Both the position numbers and the translations under genes were made by a program. The notes beneath the pieces are model-generated. The model had not been told where the DNA came from and did not search any database. It saw only the letters and a list, made by a program, of their open reading frames with translations. This document shows, piece by piece, positions 20,595 through 27,417 of a DNA stretch of 50,856 nucleotides (position 1 is the stretch's first letter; the number at the start of each line of letters is the position of its first letter). The stretch is from Streptomyces sp. SID4985 (GTDB taxonomy: Bacteria > Actinomycetota > Actinomycetes > Streptomycetales > Streptomycetaceae): positions 1-50,856 of the forward strand of contig NZ_WWIR01000348.1 in NCBI RefSeq assembly GCF_009863025.1, in the 5' to 3' direction.

Positions 20595-20664
20595 GACGCG
20601 GCAAGGCCCCGGGACCCCAGAGGGCGGTCGGCCGGGGTGAGGAAGCGAAATCTGTTGGCCCCCG

Positions 20665-21054
20665 GTGGAGCGCCACCAGTACGGTCGATCCGTGTGCACC
20701 TACGCCTTCGTCGACTACAAGCTCCACTACGCGTGCGTGTCGTGCCGGATCAGCTTCAAACGGCACCCCCACGACGCGGGACACACCTGCCCCCGCTGCG
20801 CCGCTCCCCTGCTCTGCGCGGGCCACGACTTCGCCGCACCTCGCCGCAGCGACCGCAAGGCCTGGTCGGTCGTCGCGGTCGTCCTGAACGCCGGCCTCCG
20901 CTACGAGGGCTTCGAACCCTGCGGCTGCGGCCGCGCCCCCAAGTTCCGCCCCCGCACCCGCGCCCAGCTACGCGCCCGCCGCGTCATCGCGGCCCGGACG
21001 GGGACGCCGCTCGCGGAGGTGCTCGGGAGGGCGGAGCCGTCGGAACTCGGCTGA
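20665..21054 (+). CDS. Zinc-ribbon-like protein, unknown function
   Basis: Up to 129 residues. Two CxxC pairs form a zinc knuckle (YACVSCRISFKRH and HTCPRCAAPLLC), followed by a conserved-looking segment (VVLNAGLRYEGFEPCGCGR) and an Arg-rich C-terminus (RPRTRAQLRARR). GTG at 20665 is the longest start; GTG at 20692 (VCTYAFVDYK) is equally possible as neither has a strong ribosome binding site. No function assigned; zinc binding inferred from the cysteines. Confidence 0.75.
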   Translation: MERHQYGRSVCTYAFVDYKLHYACVSCRISFKRHPHDAGHTCPRCAAPLLCAGHDFAAPRRSDRKAWSVVAVVLNAGLRYEGFEPCGCGRAPKFRPRTRAQLRARRVIAARTGTPLAEVLGRAEPSELG

Positions 21055-21088
21055 TCCCGACAGGACCTGGCCCTCTACCGGGCCGCGC

Positions 21089-21643
21089 TCAGTAGAGCCA
21101 GCGGTCCAGAAGCCCTGGCCAGAGAAACCCCTCGTAGCCGCCGAAGGACGCGGGGTCGATCTCCTTCAACTCCTCAGCCTGCCTCTCCAACTCGGCGAGA
21201 GCCTGCTCTTCCTCCTCTTCGGAGAGGTACTCCTCGGGGCCGTCCGGCTCACCGAGAAGCTCTGAGGCGGTGACGCGGGCGCCGTAACAGTGAAGGGCGT
21301 CGAGCCACACCCCGACACCCGAGTTGGCGAACCATGTCTCTCCGTCCGGCCCGACGAAGTAGACCACCCCCGTCTCCGGCTCGACACCGAACGAGGACTG
21401 CTCCGCCGCTCCATCGGGGTCCTCGGTGAGGAGGTAGAGCGGGCCACGGTCCGCGAGCAGGACCGGATTGGCCTCACTCTGCGTCACGACCCGCTCGATG
21501 AGACGTGGAGTCACCGGAATGCCGACTTCGATCAGCCGCGCTTTCATCAAGTCCGGGATCCGCCAGCCACCCACAACGTCCCGTTCGGCTCGCACGACAT
21601 GACCAGGCCCGGCCCACTCGGCCAGCTGGTCGTACGTCACCAT
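21089..21643 (-). CDS. SUKH-4-like immunity protein
   Basis: 184-residue soluble protein with features of the SUKH superfamily, whose members neutralise polymorphic toxins: a short N-terminal helix (TYDQLAEWAG), a segment LIEVGIPVTPRLIERV, a beta region ending in YFVGPDGETWFANSG and a helix WLDALHCYGARV. The C-terminus is acidic (YLSEEEEEQALAELERQ). ATG at 21643 is preferred over GTG at 21658 because GGGGGA lies 7 nt upstream. No toxin gene is adjacent, so it is an orphan immunity-type gene; other SUKH roles are possible. Confidence 0.7.
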   Translation of the reverse strand: MVTYDQLAEWAGPGHVVRAERDVVGGWRIPDLMKARLIEVGIPVTPRLIERVVTQSEANPVLLADRGPLYLLTEDPDGAAEQSSFGVEPETGVVYFVGPDGETWFANSGVGVWLDALHCYGARVTASELLGEPDGPEEYLSEEEEEQALAELERQAEELKEIDPASFGGYEGFLWPGLLDRWLY

Positions 21644-21801
21644 CGAATGATCCCCCACGGTCGGCTGCCGGCCCTGGCCCTACCGAGGGGGCCTCTCCTT
21701 CCGGCGGACGATCCCTTGCCGCGACGGCGCTTGGGCTCCGTCAAGGAAGCCATGAGGTCCTCGTGTACGCGCGGCCATCACATCGAAAGAGGTAGCGCCT
21801 G

Positions 21802-22239
21802 ATGTCCGAGCCCAGGCTTTCCGAGCTGATCCATATGTCGGACGACGAGCAGGGCGTCGCCCTTCGCGTCATCGAGGGGATGCGCTTCTCGGAAGCGGGC
21901 GATTACGACGCCCTTCGCTCCGAGATTCTGGTGAGCAGCCAATTCATGAGCGGGCGCGTCGAGTTGTACATCAACGCCTACGACCTCGACAGCTGGAGCG
22001 AGGTTCTGGAGGCTCTCGCGGCCGGACAGTCGGCGACCTGGCTCGAGAGCGGACGGTCTCCTCGCCTTGTGCTCGCTCCTCCGGAGGCGACCGAAAGCGG
22101 GTGCCCGGAAGTAAGCGTCTACGACGTGACCGGATCGCAGATCCATGTCACCGTCCCCGTCGCGGTGGAGCCCGACTGGATCGAGCGCCACCGTCAGCTG
22201 CTCGGGGAGATCAGGGACCGGTTCCCGTTGCCCCACTGA
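21802..22239 (+). CDS. DUF5959-like hypothetical protein
   Basis: 145-residue soluble acidic protein, no signal or membrane segment. Contains FVSGR-like core SSQFMSGRVELYINAYDL followed by an amphipathic helix (WSEVLEALAAGQSATW) and a beta region ending in a helix DWIERHRQLLGEIRDRF. Resembles small Streptomyces proteins labelled DUF5959, by recollection. GAGG lies about 9 nt upstream of the ATG. Divergent from the SUKH-like gene and only 19 bp before the next gene, so probably cotranscribed with it. Confidence 0.72.
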   Translation: MSEPRLSELIHMSDDEQGVALRVIEGMRFSEAGDYDALRSEILVSSQFMSGRVELYINAYDLDSWSEVLEALAAGQSATWLESGRSPRLVLAPPEATESGCPEVSVYDVTGSQIHVTVPVAVEPDWIERHRQLLGEIRDRFPLPH

Positions 22240-22258
22240 GTGACAGGATCCCCCCCCC

Positions 22259-22903
22259 ATGGGTCTGCACATGGTCGTCGGCGTCCTCGACAGCGCCGAG
22301 GACGAGTACGCCGAGACGGTCCGCGCCGACTTCGCCGCCATCGGGGAGTTGCTCAAGCGCGCGGGGGCGGGGCCGTGGGTAGAGCCCGGGCGGGTGGACG
22401 TCGAGGACGCGGAGTTCGAGACGTGGGGGTACTCGGGCCTGCACACGGTTCGCCGGATCGCCGTGCATCTCGCGGCGTACAACCGGCTGCCCGAGCCATT
22501 GCCGTCGGACGGGACCGAGCGGGCGAGTGATTATCCGTTGCTGAGGAAGGTGTACGAGGGGCTCCCCGGGGAGCGACCGGAGCCGTTCAAGCACCTGGTC
22601 CGTCACGCGGACCACGAGGGGTATTACGTCCCGGTCGACTTCGCCCGGGTCATCACCGGCGCACCGGGCGGACCGCTCGGCTCGTCGGTGCGGCTGCTGG
22701 CGGAGGCCCGTCGGATCGCCGCTGCCCTCGGGCTGCCCGAAGACCTCGATCCGGACTCCGAGGAGGTCTTCGAGGCGTCGGACGCCGAGGAATCGGTCGC
22801 GGAGGGGTGGCAGCGGTACGGCGTCGAGTCGTACGTCTGCCTCCAGCTCATCCGGGCCGCGAAGCTCTCCGTCGCCACGGGGGCGGCCATCGCCCTCGTC
22901 TGA
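22259..22903 (+). CDS. Conserved-looking hypothetical protein
   Basis: 214 residues, soluble, acidic, not recognised. It shows an N-terminal beta strand GLHMVVGVLDSA, a segment WGYSGLHTVRRIAVHLAAYN, the block HADHEGYYVPVDF, and a C-terminal helix SYVCLQLIRAAKLSVATG. The HADHEGYYVPVDF region looks like a shared motif of small proteins found in toxin-immunity neighbourhoods, but I cannot name the family. The ATG is directly preceded by a run of nine C with only a weak AGGA further upstream; translational coupling to the preceding gene, 19 bp away, may compensate. Confidence 0.7.
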   Translation: MGLHMVVGVLDSAEDEYAETVRADFAAIGELLKRAGAGPWVEPGRVDVEDAEFETWGYSGLHTVRRIAVHLAAYNRLPEPLPSDGTERASDYPLLRKVYEGLPGERPEPFKHLVRHADHEGYYVPVDFARVITGAPGGPLGSSVRLLAEARRIAAALGLPEDLDPDSEEVFEASDAEESVAEGWQRYGVESYVCLQLIRAAKLSVATGAAIALV

Positions 22904-22980
22904 GGCGGGGCCACGCCACGCACAGAAAGGGTGCCGGAAAACATCCGTACCGCGTGTGCCCACGGCGGCAGACTGCCCCC

Positions 22981-23574
22981 ATGACCGCCTCAGACCCCAA
23001 GGCCGACCTCCGCTTCTACCTCCAGGCCGCCCGCGACGCCCTCCTCTGGAAGCTCGACGGCCTCACGGAGTACGACATCCGCCGCCCGTTCACGCCGACC
23101 GGCACCAACCTCCTGGGCCTGGTGAAGCACGCGGCCGGTGTGGAGCTGGGCTATCTCGGCGACACCTTCGGACGGCCGTCCGGCGAACCGCTGCCCTGGC
23201 TCGATGCCGACGCGGAGCCAAACGCGGACATGTGGGCCACCGCCGACGAGTCACGCGCGTCCATCGTGGACCTCTACCGCAGGGCGTGGGCGCACGCCGA
23301 CGCCACGATCGACGCGCTGCCGCTGGACACGGTCGGCAGGGTCCCCTGGTGGCCGGACGGGAAGGACGAGGTGACGTTGCATCACGCCGTCATACGCGTG
23401 ACGGCCGACACGCATCGCCACGCCGGGCACGCCGACATCCTCCGGGAACTCATCGACGGCGCCGTCGGGATGAACCAGGGCAACACCAGCATCCCGCCGG
23501 GCGGCGAGGAGTGGTGGGAGACGTATCGGGACCGGTTGGAGCGGGCGGCTCGGGAGGCCGGGCGGGACGCGTGA
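22981..23574 (+). CDS. DinB-family (DUF664) protein
   Basis: 197-residue four-helix-bundle protein of the DinB/YfiT superfamily, usually metal-dependent transferases using small thiols such as mycothiol. The putative metal ligands are His in GLVKHAAGVE (about residue 43), and the two His in DTHRHAGHADILRE (about residues 145-149). The tryptophan-rich region PWWPDGKDEVTLHH is typical of DUF664. ATG at 22981, 77 bp after the preceding gene. Ended by the strong hairpin at 23625-23666. Substrate unknown. Confidence 0.85.
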   Translation: MTASDPKADLRFYLQAARDALLWKLDGLTEYDIRRPFTPTGTNLLGLVKHAAGVELGYLGDTFGRPSGEPLPWLDADAEPNADMWATADESRASIVDLYRRAWAHADATIDALPLDTVGRVPWWPDGKDEVTLHHAVIRVTADTHRHAGHADILRELIDGAVGMNQGNTSIPPGGEEWWETYRDRLERAAREAGRDA

Positions 23575-23624
23575 CGCAGGGCGCGCGACCGGGCCAGCTC
23601 GCCGTCGCCCGTGCGCGGACCAGC

Positions 23625-23666
23625 GGTCGGGCCAAGGGACTACGGGTTCAGCCCCTTGGCCCGACC
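23625..23666. terminator. Bidirectional terminator after the DinB-family gene
   Basis: Perfect 14-bp stem (GGTCGGGCCAAGGG / CCCTTGGCCCGACC) with a 14-nt loop, between convergent genes. Confidence 0.88.
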
Positions 23667-23688
23667 ACCCAAGAACGTCCTCAGGACC

Positions 23689-24471
23689 TCAGGAACACTC
23701 CTCCGCAGGCGCATCCGCCTGCCGCAAACTCCGCTGTGTCTTCTGGCCGGGCGGAGTGCCGATCAGCCGGTCGGCCAGTTCGGCGGCGGTGTGTCCGGTG
23801 AACTCGTCACGCAGGCTGTAGTCCGGATCGCCCGGGTCGAGTGCGGTCGCGCGGGCGGCCTTCAGCTGGAGTGGCCGTCCCTGGAACTCGCCCTCGCCGA
23901 GCACCCCGTTGTCGTACGGGATGATCGACTCGGAGCCGAGCCCGCGCCACCGGCCGGGCAGCTCGCCGTCGCCCGGGACGCACCGGGGGGCCTCCCATTC
24001 GAGGGCCATGACGTAATGGTGGCCCGTCTCGATGCGCGGCTGGCCCTCCCCCGCCATCTCGGTACGGTTGTGGACGTCGCCGTCGGTGAACTGCCAGCCG
24101 TAGGCGGTCCAGTCGAACGACGCGGGTGCGGCCTGAGTGGCCCCGGAGCGCGTCCACAGGACCTTGTCGACGCGGAGGGTGACCCCCCGGAGGATGACGC
24201 CCTCGCCGCGGTCGACCTCCTCCTGGCTCGGCGGGATGTCCCGCTCGTCCACCGGCGTGACCTCGACGACGTGGTCGGCGTACGTGACCCAGTCGGTCGC
24301 CGTCTGGGAGGGGTGCCGGTCGGCGCCGTGCGCGACGACGACTCCGGTCTTCCGTGGCTCGTGCGCGGTGGCCCTGGTGGGCGTGTGCCCGACGGCGAGG
24401 CCGGTGACGACGAGCGCGGCCGCCGCGGCGGTTCCGGCCGCCAGGGTGGTGATGCGTGTGGATCGTCTCAA
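23689..24471 (-). CDS. Secreted protein of unknown function, partner of the protease gene
   Basis: 260-residue precursor with a basic start (MRRSTRITTL), a hydrophobic core and likely signal cleavage near ATAH. The mature part has no recognised domain; segments include WVTYADHVVEVTPVDERD and TGHHYVMALEWEAPRCVPG, suggesting a beta-rich fold, and two cysteines. Start is TTG at 24471, supported by GGGGGAATC three bases upstream, the same arrangement as the protease gene in front of it. It begins 17 bp after the protease stop, so the two form an operon. No relation to a protease inhibitor can be shown. Confidence 0.75.
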   Translation of the reverse strand: MRRSTRITTLAAGTAAAAALVVTGLAVGHTPTRATAHEPRKTGVVVAHGADRHPSQTATDWVTYADHVVEVTPVDERDIPPSQEEVDRGEGVILRGVTLRVDKVLWTRSGATQAAPASFDWTAYGWQFTDGDVHNRTEMAGEGQPRIETGHHYVMALEWEAPRCVPGDGELPGRWRGLGSESIIPYDNGVLGEGEFQGRPLQLKAARATALDPGDPDYSLRDEFTGHTAAELADRLIGTPPGQKTQRSLRQADAPAEECS

Positions 24472-24488
24472 CTCGATTCCCCCGTCGG

Positions 24489-25124
24489 TCAGTAGACGAT
24501 GTTGATGTTGTTCTTGTTGTTCGAGCCGAGGGTCTGTCCGTAGTCGACGACCTTCTTCATGCAGCCCATGACGCTGTCCTGCATGCCGACGCGTGGATAG
24601 GCGAGGTCACCGTGCGTGAGGCCGACGGCGTGCCCGGTCTCGTGGCAGGACAGTCCGGGCGTGTAGTAGCCGGGCTGGATGCGGATGTACTGCTGGTCGC
24701 ACTTGTAGTTGCCCGGACTGTCGTCGTTGCAGTACGTGAAGCCCTCGTCGTTGCCGGGCACTGCGGCCTCGCTGTAATAGATGTCCGTCTCGGCGCTTCC
24801 GGACCAGCTCGGCGAGGAGTCGTAGTGGATCGACAGATGGGTGGGCCCGTACTGCGAGGTCAGCATGTCCTGGACGATCGCCTTGTCGTCCGCTTCCAGC
24901 TTGTTCGAACCGCCGGAGTCCATGTAGTAGGTGAGGTAGTCGTTGTCGGTCTGGCAGATGGTTCCGTTGGTGCCGTCCAGACAGCCGACGTAGTAGTTGG
25001 CGGTGGGCACGATGTTGTCGACGGATTCCGCCGAACTCGGGGCGGCGGTGACGAGCACACCCACCGCGGCGAGGGCGAACGCCCATAGGACGTAGACCTT
25101 GTGACGTATCGACACCTGTCTCAA
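24489..25124 (-). CDS. Secreted metzincin-type zinc metalloprotease
   Basis: 211-residue precursor with a Sec signal (VYVLWAFALAAVGVLVTAAPSSA). The catalytic helix reads HETGHAVGLTHGD, the full HExxHxxGxxH zinc motif of metzincins, followed by a candidate Met-turn SVMGCMKK. Pairs of cysteines suggest disulfides. Streptomyces snapalysins share HETGH but use Asp as third ligand, so this one differs. Start is TTG at 25124 with GGGGGAATC three bases upstream; GTG at 25115 is an alternative. Cotranscribed with the following secreted-protein gene. Confidence 0.85.
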   Translation of the reverse strand: MRQVSIRHKVYVLWAFALAAVGVLVTAAPSSAESVDNIVPTANYYVGCLDGTNGTICQTDNDYLTYYMDSGGSNKLEADDKAIVQDMLTSQYGPTHLSIHYDSSPSWSGSAETDIYYSEAAVPGNDEGFTYCNDDSPGNYKCDQQYIRIQPGYYTPGLSCHETGHAVGLTHGDLAYPRVGMQDSVMGCMKKVVDYGQTLGSNNKNNINIVY

Positions 25125-25211
25125 AAGGATTCCCCCTGCTCAGGTCGATTGCCGCTCAGGTGGTCGGCTGAGCGCGCGATCCCGGTGCCCGCACAAGCGT
25201 TCACAGGCACC

Positions 25212-25231
25212 GGGGACGCACAATCGTCCCC
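25212..25231 (-). terminator. Hairpin after the sigma factor/membrane protein operon
   Basis: Perfect 7-bp stem GGGGACG / CGTCCCC with a 6-nt loop, 51 bp downstream of the minus-strand stop at 25283. The intervening 25236-25248 is an AT-rich palindrome CTACA-TTT-TGTAG that could be a regulatory site for the protease operon. Confidence 0.65.
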
Positions 25232-25282
25232 CCAACTACATTTTGTAGCAAGGGAGTTGCAGGTATCGGGAGGCCACGGCCC

Positions 25283-25927
25283 TCAGGGGCGAGTCCGGCT
25301 CCAGAAGGCCGGGCAGGGGGTGTGGGCCGCCTCGGCCAGGTGGCTTGTGACACGGGTGCGGTACGCGTTCAGCTCGACGCCCCGGAAGATGTCGAGCTCC
25401 TCGTCGTAGCGGCGGGGGACGACGATCAGGGCGTGCTGTCCGGGCTCCACCTTCTTCTCCTCGTCCGCCTTCGCCGGGTCGACGACGTCGAGCGTGATCT
25501 GCCGCTCGCCCTTCCCCGGCTTGATCCATTCCGTGACGTGGAACGTGACAGTGATGTGCCCCGCCTTGGACGGTGTCGGGCGCACGGTCCCGACATCACC
25601 CACGGCGATCGCGGTCGCGCACGAGATCCACTGGGTCAGCGTCTGGCCCTGCCCGTCCTGAGGCGCCGGACGGCCGCCGCCCGAGGACGTGAGCAGCGTC
25701 GCCGTCACCGCGACGACGCAGGCCGCCGCCACGACCGACACGGCCACGGCGGTCCGGCGCGTACGCCACCACGGCCCGGCGGTCCTGATGTCGCGGACCG
25801 GTGCGGGAACGAATTCGGGGGCGGGAGCGGCGGCGGGCGTGGGGGTGGGGGTGGGGTCGGGGCGTGCGGCCTCGTCCCCGATCGCGCGGATGGCACGGCG
25901 TACCAGGTCCTCGTCCGGGTCGGTCAT
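25283..25927 (-). CDS. Membrane-anchored protein downstream of the ECF sigma factor (putative anti-sigma partner)
   Basis: 214 residues with a cytoplasmic N-terminal part (DPDEDLVRRAIRAIGDEA) and a Pro/Ala linker, one membrane helix (TAVAVSVVAAACVVAVTATLL, about residues 58-78) and an extracellular C-terminal domain of about 130 residues. Topology and its position 2 bp after the sigma gene suggest an anti-sigma or sensor role, but there is no HxxxCxxC zinc anti-sigma motif. The outer domain (TVTFHVTEWIKPGKGERQ; LIVVPRRYDEELDIF) resembles that of the 260-residue secreted protein at 23689-24471 in its strand pattern, a weak observation. Confidence 0.75.
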   Translation of the reverse strand: MTDPDEDLVRRAIRAIGDEAARPDPTPTPTPAAAPAPEFVPAPVRDIRTAGPWWRTRRTAVAVSVVAAACVVAVTATLLTSSGGGRPAPQDGQGQTLTQWISCATAIAVGDVGTVRPTPSKAGHITVTFHVTEWIKPGKGERQITLDVVDPAKADEEKKVEPGQHALIVVPRRYDEELDIFRGVELNAYRTRVTSHLAEAAHTPCPAFWSRTRP

Positions 25928-25929
25928 GG

Positions 25930-26439
25930 CTAGATCACCTCCATGTCGCGCAGCCGTCGGCCGAGCGCGGCCACGGCGGTGTGCAGTCTGCTCTTGACCG
26001 TTCCTTCGGGGACGCGCAGACGTCGCGCGATCTCCCGGACGGGCAGGTCCGCGTAGTACCGCAGGGCGAGCACCTGCCGTTGCACGGGCGGCAGGCCCTG
26101 CATCCCCTCGGCCACGGTCAGGGCCAGAACCCGCGCGTCCTCGGTCTGGTCCGGCGGCGGCCGGTCCGTCCAGCGCGCGGCCAGCCGTTCGCCCAGCGAC
26201 TCGTCGCGGGCCCGGCGCCGGTGCCAGTCGACCGCGACACGGGAGGCCACGACCGACAGCCATGCCTGCCGGTTGTGGATCTCCTCCCCCGCGTCCAGCA
26301 GCTTGACCCGCACCTGTTGGACGCCATCCTCCAGCTCCCCCCAGGGCACGCCGCCGAGAGACAGCATCGCGCGGACCAGTTCAACGTCCGAGGGCTCCAG
26401 CAGCGGCACGCCAGGGGCATGTCTACGCTCGTAGGACAT
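25930..26439 (-). CDS. ECF-type RNA polymerase sigma factor
   Basis: 169-residue sigma-70 family protein. Region 2 covers about residues 15-80 (AWLSVVASRVAVDWHRRRARDE is the DNA-melting helix area) and region 4 about 105-165 (LPPVQRQVLALRYYADLPV and EIARRLRVPEGTVKSRLHTA, a canonical helix-turn-helix). No extra C-terminal SnoaL-like domain. ATG at 26439 with GGGGAG upstream. It is followed after 2 bp by a single-pass membrane protein. A GAAC-N17-CGTC element upstream suggests autoregulation. The stimulus is unknown. Confidence 0.9.
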   Translation of the reverse strand: MSYERRHAPGVPLLEPSDVELVRAMLSLGGVPWGELEDGVQQVRVKLLDAGEEIHNRQAWLSVVASRVAVDWHRRRARDESLGERLAARWTDRPPPDQTEDARVLALTVAEGMQGLPPVQRQVLALRYYADLPVREIARRLRVPEGTVKSRLHTAVAALGRRLRDMEVI

Positions 26440-26465
26440 CAGACTCCCCTTCTTCTTCCTCATAC

Positions 26466-26490
26466 GACGGAGCCGCCCCCGGAAACGTTC
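26466..26490 (-). promoter_or_regulatory. Candidate ECF-type promoter of the sigma operon
   Basis: On the minus strand GAAC (26490-26487) and CGTC (26469-26466) are 17 bp apart, the classical -35/-10 layout of ECF sigma factors, about 27 bp upstream of the ATG. Confidence 0.45.
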
Positions 26491-26540
26491 GGCCCGGCGG
26501 AGACCCGGTGGTGGCGGCAGCAGCCGGGGCGGCGGTTCGG

Positions 26541-26572
26541 GGGGCGACAGGGCGAAGGGGCGACAGGGCGAC
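26541..26572. repeat. Two tandem 16-bp repeats
   Basis: GGGGCGACAGGGCGA occurs at 26541-26555 and again at 26557-26571, followed by A and C respectively, in the gap between the sigma operon and a plus-strand gene. Confidence 0.8.
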
Positions 26573-26638
26573 ACGGGGCAGCGGGCGGAGTCGTAAAGCC
26601 GCTCGCGCGACGCCCGCGTGCGGTGGGACCATCCGCCG

Positions 26639-27193
26639 ATGAGCCACTTCTCGTACCACTCGCTCCCCCGCCACACACCGGCGAGCGCCTTCCGCCCTCC
26701 CGAGCCCCGGCGCGCGGAGCCCGGAGCGTGGCCGGGGTTCGAGAAGGCGCTGGAGGCGGTGAACCGGGACCTCGCGGCCACGCTGCCCGAACACCCCCCG
26801 CTGGTGCTGATGCTGCTCCCCGCCTACGAGGCGGACGAACCCGAGCAGCTGTACGTGGCGCTGCCGGACGGCCGCTGGCAGGGCAACGCCGTGCACCCCG
26901 AGGACACGACGGACGACTCCGGCGCACCGGAGCCGACCGACCCCGCGCAGCTCCTCGCGCGCGTCGCCGACGCCGCCCAGGAGACGGTGATGGAGATGGC
27001 CTGGCAGGTGTGGCCGGTGTGCCCGTACCACAAGCTGGGCCTGCACGTCCGTACCGCCGAGGCCGTGGTGTGGTGGTGCGGGGATGCCGACGGCGGTCAC
27101 GCGGCGGCGGAGGTGGGCCGGCTGGTCGAGTCCCTGCCGGGGAAACGGCGGCGCGAGCTGCGCCGCGAGGAGCGCGCCCGGCGCAAACCGTGA
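26639..27193 (+). CDS. Hypothetical soluble protein
   Basis: 184 residues from ATG 26639 (MSHFSYHSLPRH); a GTG at 26618 would add seven residues. Acidic in the middle, basic at the C-terminus (GKRRRELRREERARRKP). The central block (LMLLPAYEADEPEQLYVALPDGRW) and MEMAWQVWPVCPYHKLGLHV, ending in EAVVWWCGD with a CPYH...WWCG Cys/His set, look conserved and may bind metal. Not a family I can name. No obvious partner; divergent from the sigma operon. Confidence 0.75.
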   Translation: MSHFSYHSLPRHTPASAFRPPEPRRAEPGAWPGFEKALEAVNRDLAATLPEHPPLVLMLLPAYEADEPEQLYVALPDGRWQGNAVHPEDTTDDSGAPEPTDPAQLLARVADAAQETVMEMAWQVWPVCPYHKLGLHVRTAEAVVWWCGDADGGHAAAEVGRLVESLPGKRRRELRREERARRKP

Positions 27194-27389
27194 GCCGTCC
27201 CGTTTCTCGACTTGAGCGACGGCCGTCCCCGGTGACAATCGAAGGGGGCGCCATGGACGGCGCCGCCCGCCGATGCTTCACAAGACAACCCGACATAGCC
27301 CGATTTACCGGATTCCTCGCCAGGTGTCACCACCTGCCCGCCACCAGCGTGACACCGCATCACCCGAATGGACCCCCCGGGAGGGCGCC

Positions 27390-27405
27390 ATCTCATATCT
27401 GAGAT
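27390..27405. promoter_or_regulatory. Palindrome immediately upstream of the HTH-MurA gene
   Basis: Perfect ATCTCA-TATC-TGAGAT ending 12 bp before the ATG at 27418. It overlaps where a ribosome binding site would be and holds TATCTGAGAT, a possible -10 region. A site this close to the start fits autorepression by the gene's own XRE domain. Confidence 0.6.
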
Positions 27406-27417
27406 AGCCTCAACCTC

